Source of the DNA: an uncultured Collinsella sp.
GTDB taxonomy: Bacteria > Actinomycetota > Coriobacteriia > Coriobacteriales > Coriobacteriaceae
Direction: 5' to 3'
Assembly (NCBI GenBank): GCA_900556365.1
Contig: USOG01000022.1
Span: forward strand, 1 to 14,377
Length of the DNA: 14,377 nt
In this document: in pieces, positions 12,060 through 14,377 of the stretch
Layout of the letters: each line of letters opens with the position of its first letter
Position numbering within the stretch: the first letter of the stretch is position 1
The notes under the pieces: model-generated
What the model saw: only the letters and a program-made list of their open reading frames with translations
What the model was told of the DNA's origin: nothing
The model's database searches: none
Position numbers and translations under genes: made by a program

Positions 12060-12506
12060 ATGATAAAAATAATGTTCGTATGCCACGGCAATATCTGTCG
12101 CTCGACGATGGCCGAGTCGGTGTTTACCGAGCTGGTGCACCGCGCTGGGCGCATGGGCGAGTTTGTCATTGACTCCGCTGCGACCTCAACTGAGGAGATC
12201 GGCAACCCGCCGCATCATGGCACGGTCGCCAAGCTGCGTGAAGTCGGGATTCCCGTCGTTGCGCACCGTGCCCGCCAGGTGCGTCGCGCGGAGTATGGCG
12301 ACTGGGATCACATTGTCTATATGGATGCCGAGAACGCGCGTGGCCTGCGTCGCATCTTTGGCGACGACCCCGACGGCAAGATTACGCGCCTGCTCGATTG
12401 GGCCGAGCGCCCCGGCGACGTGGCCGACCCCTGGTACACCGGCAATTTCGACGCCACCTACCGCGATGTACTCGCCGGTTGCACCGCTATGCTCGAGCAG
12501 CTGTAG
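12060..12506 (+). CDS. Low-molecular-weight protein tyrosine phosphatase (chimeric, 5' end supplied by the element)
   Basis: This 148-residue cytoplasmic enzyme hydrolyses phosphotyrosine, commonly on kinases and enzymes of exopolysaccharide synthesis. The P-loop is C8-HGNIC-R14-S-T, with nucleophile Cys8 and phosphate-binding Arg14; the general acid is Asp123 in DPWYTGNF. The length is typical. The first seven codons (MIKIMFV) lie in element DNA, and the host sequence begins at the Cys8 codon at 12081. They replace the original MNSPKPVHRVLFV of the stub at 1826 and form the same beta-strand, so activity is probably kept. The start at 12060 has GAGAGG 9 bases upstream; the in-frame ATG at 12072 is an alternative. 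Any promoter must lie in the element or in integrase read-through; I see no clear box. It was probably cotranscribed with the acyltransferase before insertion. Confidence 0.92.
   Translation: MIKIMFVCHGNICRSTMAESVFTELVHRAGRMGEFVIDSAATSTEEIGNPPHHGTVAKLREVGIPVVAHRARQVRRAEYGDWDHIVYMDAENARGLRRIFGDDPDGKITRLLDWAERPGDVADPWYTGNFDATYRDVLAGCTAMLEQL
12081..12094. other. attR core site
   Basis: TGCCACGGCAATAT is the exact copy of 1865-1878. It spans the codons for Cys8, His9, Gly10, Asn11 and two bases of Ile12 of the phosphatase, that is, the first part of the catalytic loop. Confidence 0.9.
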
Positions 12507-12571
12507 GCAAGCGAGGCCGCGGGCCACGCCTTCGGCGCGAAACGAGCGCGGATAATCTCCGACATGAAAAA

Positions 12572-12635
12572 GAGCGTGGATTTTCTCCCACTTTGAGCGT
12601 TCGAGTGCGCTCTAAACGGGAGAAAATCCACACTC
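12572..12635. repeat. Long intergenic inverted repeat
   Basis: Arms 12572-12589 and 12618-12635 (including GTGGATTTTCTCCC and its complement GGGAGAAAATCCAC) are complementary at 17 of 18 positions. An inner GAGCG/CGCTC helix lies at 12595-12599 / 12608-12612. It has no T-run and lies between convergent genes, 65 bp after the phosphatase stop. It may be a REP/MITE-like repeat also acting as a transcript end. Confidence 0.65.
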
Positions 12636-12639
12636 ATGA

Positions 12640-12670
12640 ATGTGACAAAGGGACTGTCCCTTTGTCACAT
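12640..12670. repeat. 31-bp palindromic repeat, copy 1
   Basis: ATGTGACAAAGGGAC (12640-12654) and GTCCCTTTGTCACAT (12656-12670) are perfectly complementary around one base. It lies 12 bp past the stop of the minus-strand ATPase gene. A related copy is at 14188-14218 on the other side of that gene. Palindromes of this kind are scattered between genes in Coriobacteriia genomes and act as REP-like elements or transcript ends. Confidence 0.75.
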
Positions 12671-12682
12671 CCGGGACTGGCC

Positions 12683-14044
12683 CTAGACCGGCTTGACCTC
12701 CAGCTTTATCCCCTCGGCGCAGGAGTCGCCCAAAACATCCGAAAGGGCCCAGGTCGCATATAGCGGCAAATAGAGAACCGCTCCGTTGCGCTCAACGTTG
12801 CCTCTCGAGAAAACAATCCCGAGCCTTACGCCATATTCAGCCGTATCAAGCACATGACCGAGCGCAGCGTGCGCGTGGTAATAGGAGCCCGATTTAACCT
12901 CGATCGGAACAGCCGTCCCATCCGGTCCATCGACCACAAAGTCCACTTCGCCGCGCTTTTTTGTCTGATAGTAGTAAAGCTGGCGATTTTGGGCAGCCAG
13001 CTGCTGAGCCACCACGTTTTCGTAAATGCCGCCCAGGTTGGGCTCCTTGCTATCAAGATACGCCGCTTGGGCGACTCCAACGGGGTAGCGCGCCATCAAC
13101 ATGCCCGTATCCGATTGATATAGCTTGAACTGCGATGGCCGTGCCGTCTTGAGCAGGGGCGATTTTGGCTCGGTTACGATATCGGCTTTGAGAGCAACGC
13201 CGGCATCGACAAGCCAGACAAAATCTCGCTGGTACTTCTCATAATGCGCCTTGGGGTCAATGGAATTGAGCACGAAACGCTTGTGTTCGCCCTCAAGCAT
13301 AATGGGGAGCTGATCGTAGATGCTCTGCACCTGAAGGGCACGCCCGCTTGCATACTTGGAAATATCCCGTCGGTACTGTTCGTTGAGCTCGGACTGTAGC
13401 TGACGAACAGAGGCAAGGTCGCCCTGCGTGTCAAGGAAACGCTGCACGACCTCCGGCATTCCGCCGACAACGGTATAGGTCCTGAAGTTTGCCATCATCG
13501 CGTCATGAATGTAACCAGGAATGGGCTTCTCGCTGATACACGCGTCGCGTATCGTTTGGCGAGCCCCCTCGCTCACCCCGGTTGCCCAGCAAAACTCCTC
13601 AAAATCGAGCGGGAACATCCTAAGCTCGTGGACATACCCCACGGGATAGGACCTGACACCCTTGAACTGGGTCCCAAGCATTGACCCCGAAAACGCCCAG
13701 CGGCACCTCCCGTCCTCAACAAGGAACTTTGCCATCGTCATGATGTCGGGGGCCTCTTGGACCTCATCGATAAACACGAGCGTTTTGCCTGGCGCTATCG
13801 GCTTTCCCGAAAGAAGCGTCACCCTGCTGATGAAATCATCGGCATCTCGCGCCTCGAGAAGAGCATCTTTTGCCTGGCGATTTTCCATGAGGTTGAGTTC
13901 GATGTAGGTTGCGTGGTTGGCTTTGCCAAACGCGCGAATCGAATAGCTTTTGCCGATCTGGCGAGAACCCGTGATGAATAAGGCCTTTTGCTCGGCAGAC
14001 TTCAGCCAACGCTCCAGCTCTGCCGCTATTTTCCTGCGCAGCAT
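12683..14044 (-). CDS. AAA-family ATPase with C-terminal DUF4143 (PD-(D/E)XK-like) domain
   Basis: This 453-residue protein belongs to the AAA_14/DUF4143 family, widespread in gut bacteria and archaea and of uncertain function. Residues 26-33 are Walker A (GSRQIGKS), followed by Walker B (TLVFIDEVQEAP) and a sensor-like FSGSMLG. The middle holds the family signature VVGGMPEVVQRFL and a winged-helix region. The C-terminal domain has GE366-VD368-FVV and IE382-VK384-SG, the restriction-nuclease-like D-x-E-x-K motif. I chose the ATG at 14044 because GAGGGGAG lies 7 bases upstream; the ATG at 14065 has no ribosome site. The gene stands alone on its strand. Three 13-bp direct repeats precede it and palindromic repeats flank it, so it looks like a self-contained, possibly mobile or self-regulated unit. 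Confidence 0.9.
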   Translation of the reverse strand: MLRRKIAAELERWLKSAEQKALFITGSRQIGKSYSIRAFGKANHATYIELNLMENRQAKDALLEARDADDFISRVTLLSGKPIAPGKTLVFIDEVQEAPDIMTMAKFLVEDGRCRWAFSGSMLGTQFKGVRSYPVGYVHELRMFPLDFEEFCWATGVSEGARQTIRDACISEKPIPGYIHDAMMANFRTYTVVGGMPEVVQRFLDTQGDLASVRQLQSELNEQYRRDISKYASGRALQVQSIYDQLPIMLEGEHKRFVLNSIDPKAHYEKYQRDFVWLVDAGVALKADIVTEPKSPLLKTARPSQFKLYQSDTGMLMARYPVGVAQAAYLDSKEPNLGGIYENVVAQQLAAQNRQLYYYQTKKRGEVDFVVDGPDGTAVPIEVKSGSYYHAHAALGHVLDTAEYGVRLGIVFSRGNVERNGAVLYLPLYATWALSDVLGDSCAEGIKLEVKPV

Positions 14045-14068
14045 AGGCTCTCCCCTCAATATCATCGA

Positions 14069-14146
14069 ATGAAATGCAGAGTTTATATGCTTGATTATCG
14101 ATGAAATGCAGAGTTTTTAGAACCTAAAATCGGATGAAATGCAGAG
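14069..14146. repeat. Three phased ATGAAATGCAGAG direct repeats upstream of the DUF4143 ATPase gene
   Basis: Identical 13-mers stand at 14069-14081, 14101-14113 and 14134-14146, with start-to-start distances of 32 and 33 bp, about three helical turns. Each is preceded by CG or CGG and followed by a T-rich stretch. They fill the promoter region of the minus-strand ATPase gene (start 14044) and are likely cooperative operator sites. The product of the gene is a candidate binder, but this is inference. Confidence 0.7.
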
Positions 14147-14187
14147 ATTTGAGATTACAAGCATAATAGAAGGGGCAACACCGGCGA

Positions 14188-14218
14188 ATGTGACAAAAGA
14201 ACTGTCCCTTTGTCACAT
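14188..14218. repeat. 31-bp palindromic repeat, copy 2 (imperfect)
   Basis: This copy has the same length, orientation and right arm as 12640-12670, with two changes in the left arm (AAAAGAAC for AAAGGGAC). It lies 10 bp past the stop codon of the minus-strand gene at the window edge and upstream of the ATPase gene. Confidence 0.7.
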
Positions 14219-14227
14219 TGCGCTCGA

Positions 14228-14377
14228 CTACTCGTCGACGATCTCGGCAAGCCAGACGTTCAGCGTATCGACCTCGGGACAGCAGAACTTTGCCGTACCA
14301 GGCTCGTTGCCGGGCACGGTTCCGCCATAGCGCAGGATATCGATATAGGGAAAGCCCACATGGCAGGCCATGGCACA
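14228..14377 (-). CDS. C-terminal end of an unidentified minus-strand gene (partial)
   Basis: The minus strand has an open frame from the window edge to a TAG at 14228-14230, coding 49 residues: CAMACHVGFPYIDILRYGG, then TVPGNEPGTAKFCCPEVD and TLNVWLAEIVDE. The composition (four Cys, ordered hydrophobic and aromatic residues, acidic end) and the lack of alternatives argue for real protein. Cys1, Cys5, Cys32 and Cys33 could bind metal or a cluster. I do not recognise the family. The palindrome at 14188-14218 follows the stop directly and may end the transcript. Confidence 0.6.
   Translation of the reverse strand, partial: CAMACHVGFPYIDILRYGGTVPGNEPGTAKFCCPEVDTLNVWLAEIVDE

Larger units (their letters stand above)
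1865..12094. mobile_element. Integrative element (~10.2 kb) with Tn916-type integrase, inserted in an LMW-PTP gene
   Basis: The boundaries come from a 14-bp direct repeat, TGCCACGGCAATAT, at 1865-1878 and 12081-12094, which splits a phosphatase gene exactly. One unit is 10,216 bp. Contents from left: XRE regulator, surface-protein operon, two small unknown genes, structured non-coding DNA, excisionase-like gene, tyrosine integrase. No relaxase, coupling protein, conjugation, phage capsid or replication gene is visible, so it is an island, a mobilizable element using an oriT in cis, or a decayed larger element. The surface cargo is GC-rich like the host, whereas the xis-int end and both extremities are visibly richer in A and T, which suggests a mosaic origin. 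Confidence 0.9.

Noticed and set aside
1865..12094. Complete conjugative element or prophage
   Set aside because: Integrase and excisionase-like genes are present, but no relaxase, coupling protein, type IV secretion, capsid, terminase or replication gene can be seen.
14045..14065. Upstream ATG for the DUF4143 ATPase
   Set aside because: No ribosome site precedes it; GAGGGGAG is placed correctly for the ATG at 14044.

Overview
The window looks like the chromosome of a GC-rich gut Actinomycetota of the class Coriobacteriia, most likely Collinsella or a close relative. This is inferred from the LPXTG-anchored BspA-like surface protein, a Tat-type lipoprotein, the zinc-ribbon surface domains and the palindromic intergenic repeats; no rRNA or tRNA is present to confirm it.

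Layout. Positions 1-1864 are host DNA: the 3' end of an MFS transporter, a 440-bp intergenic region with two phased dyad repeats and a decayed minus-strand gene end, a membrane acyltransferase, and the first 18 codons of a low-molecular-weight protein tyrosine phosphatase (LMW-PTP). Positions 1865-12080 are an integrative element of about 10.2 kb inserted in that phosphatase gene. A 14-bp core (TGCCACGGCAATAT) is directly repeated at 1865-1878 and 12081-12094 as attL and attR. Positions 12081-14377 are host DNA again: the body of the phosphatase gene, an AAA/DUF4143 ATPase gene bracketed by copies of a 31-bp palindromic repeat, and the 3' end of an unidentified minus-strand gene.

The element. 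At its left end an XRE-family repressor is transcribed outward, with a 36-bp palindromic operator upstream of its start. Divergent from it runs a surface-protein operon of six genes (2490-8745): a two-TM coiled-coil protein broken by one amber codon, a secreted BspA-type LRR protein with a sortase signal, a membrane-anchored protein with a repeated-type extracellular domain, a Tat-type lipoprotein, an intact second copy of the two-TM protein, and a membrane-anchored protein with the same extracellular domain plus a Cys/His-rich C-terminus. Strong hairpins stand in front of both two-TM genes, and an intrinsic terminator closes the operon. Two overlapping small unknown genes follow, then about 600 bp of non-coding DNA rich in repeats and secondary structure, then an excisionase-like gene and a Tn916-type tyrosine integrase next to the right end. 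No relaxase, conjugation, phage structural or replication genes are visible, so the element is either non-autonomous or moved by other elements in trans.

The main points are these. (1) The crossover core begins exactly at the codon for the catalytic cysteine of the phosphatase. The element brings its own start codon, ribosome-binding region and seven replacement N-terminal codons, so the gene downstream of attR is restored as a full-length chimeric LMW-PTP whose expression is now under element DNA. (2) The surface-protein cassette is of unknown function and has two internal duplications. (3) Several non-coding structures are unexplained: a cluster of TTTCTACA octamers, a potential three-way-junction fold, integrase arm-type repeats at both ends, and ~33-bp-phased repeats upstream of the DUF4143 ATPase and in the left flank.
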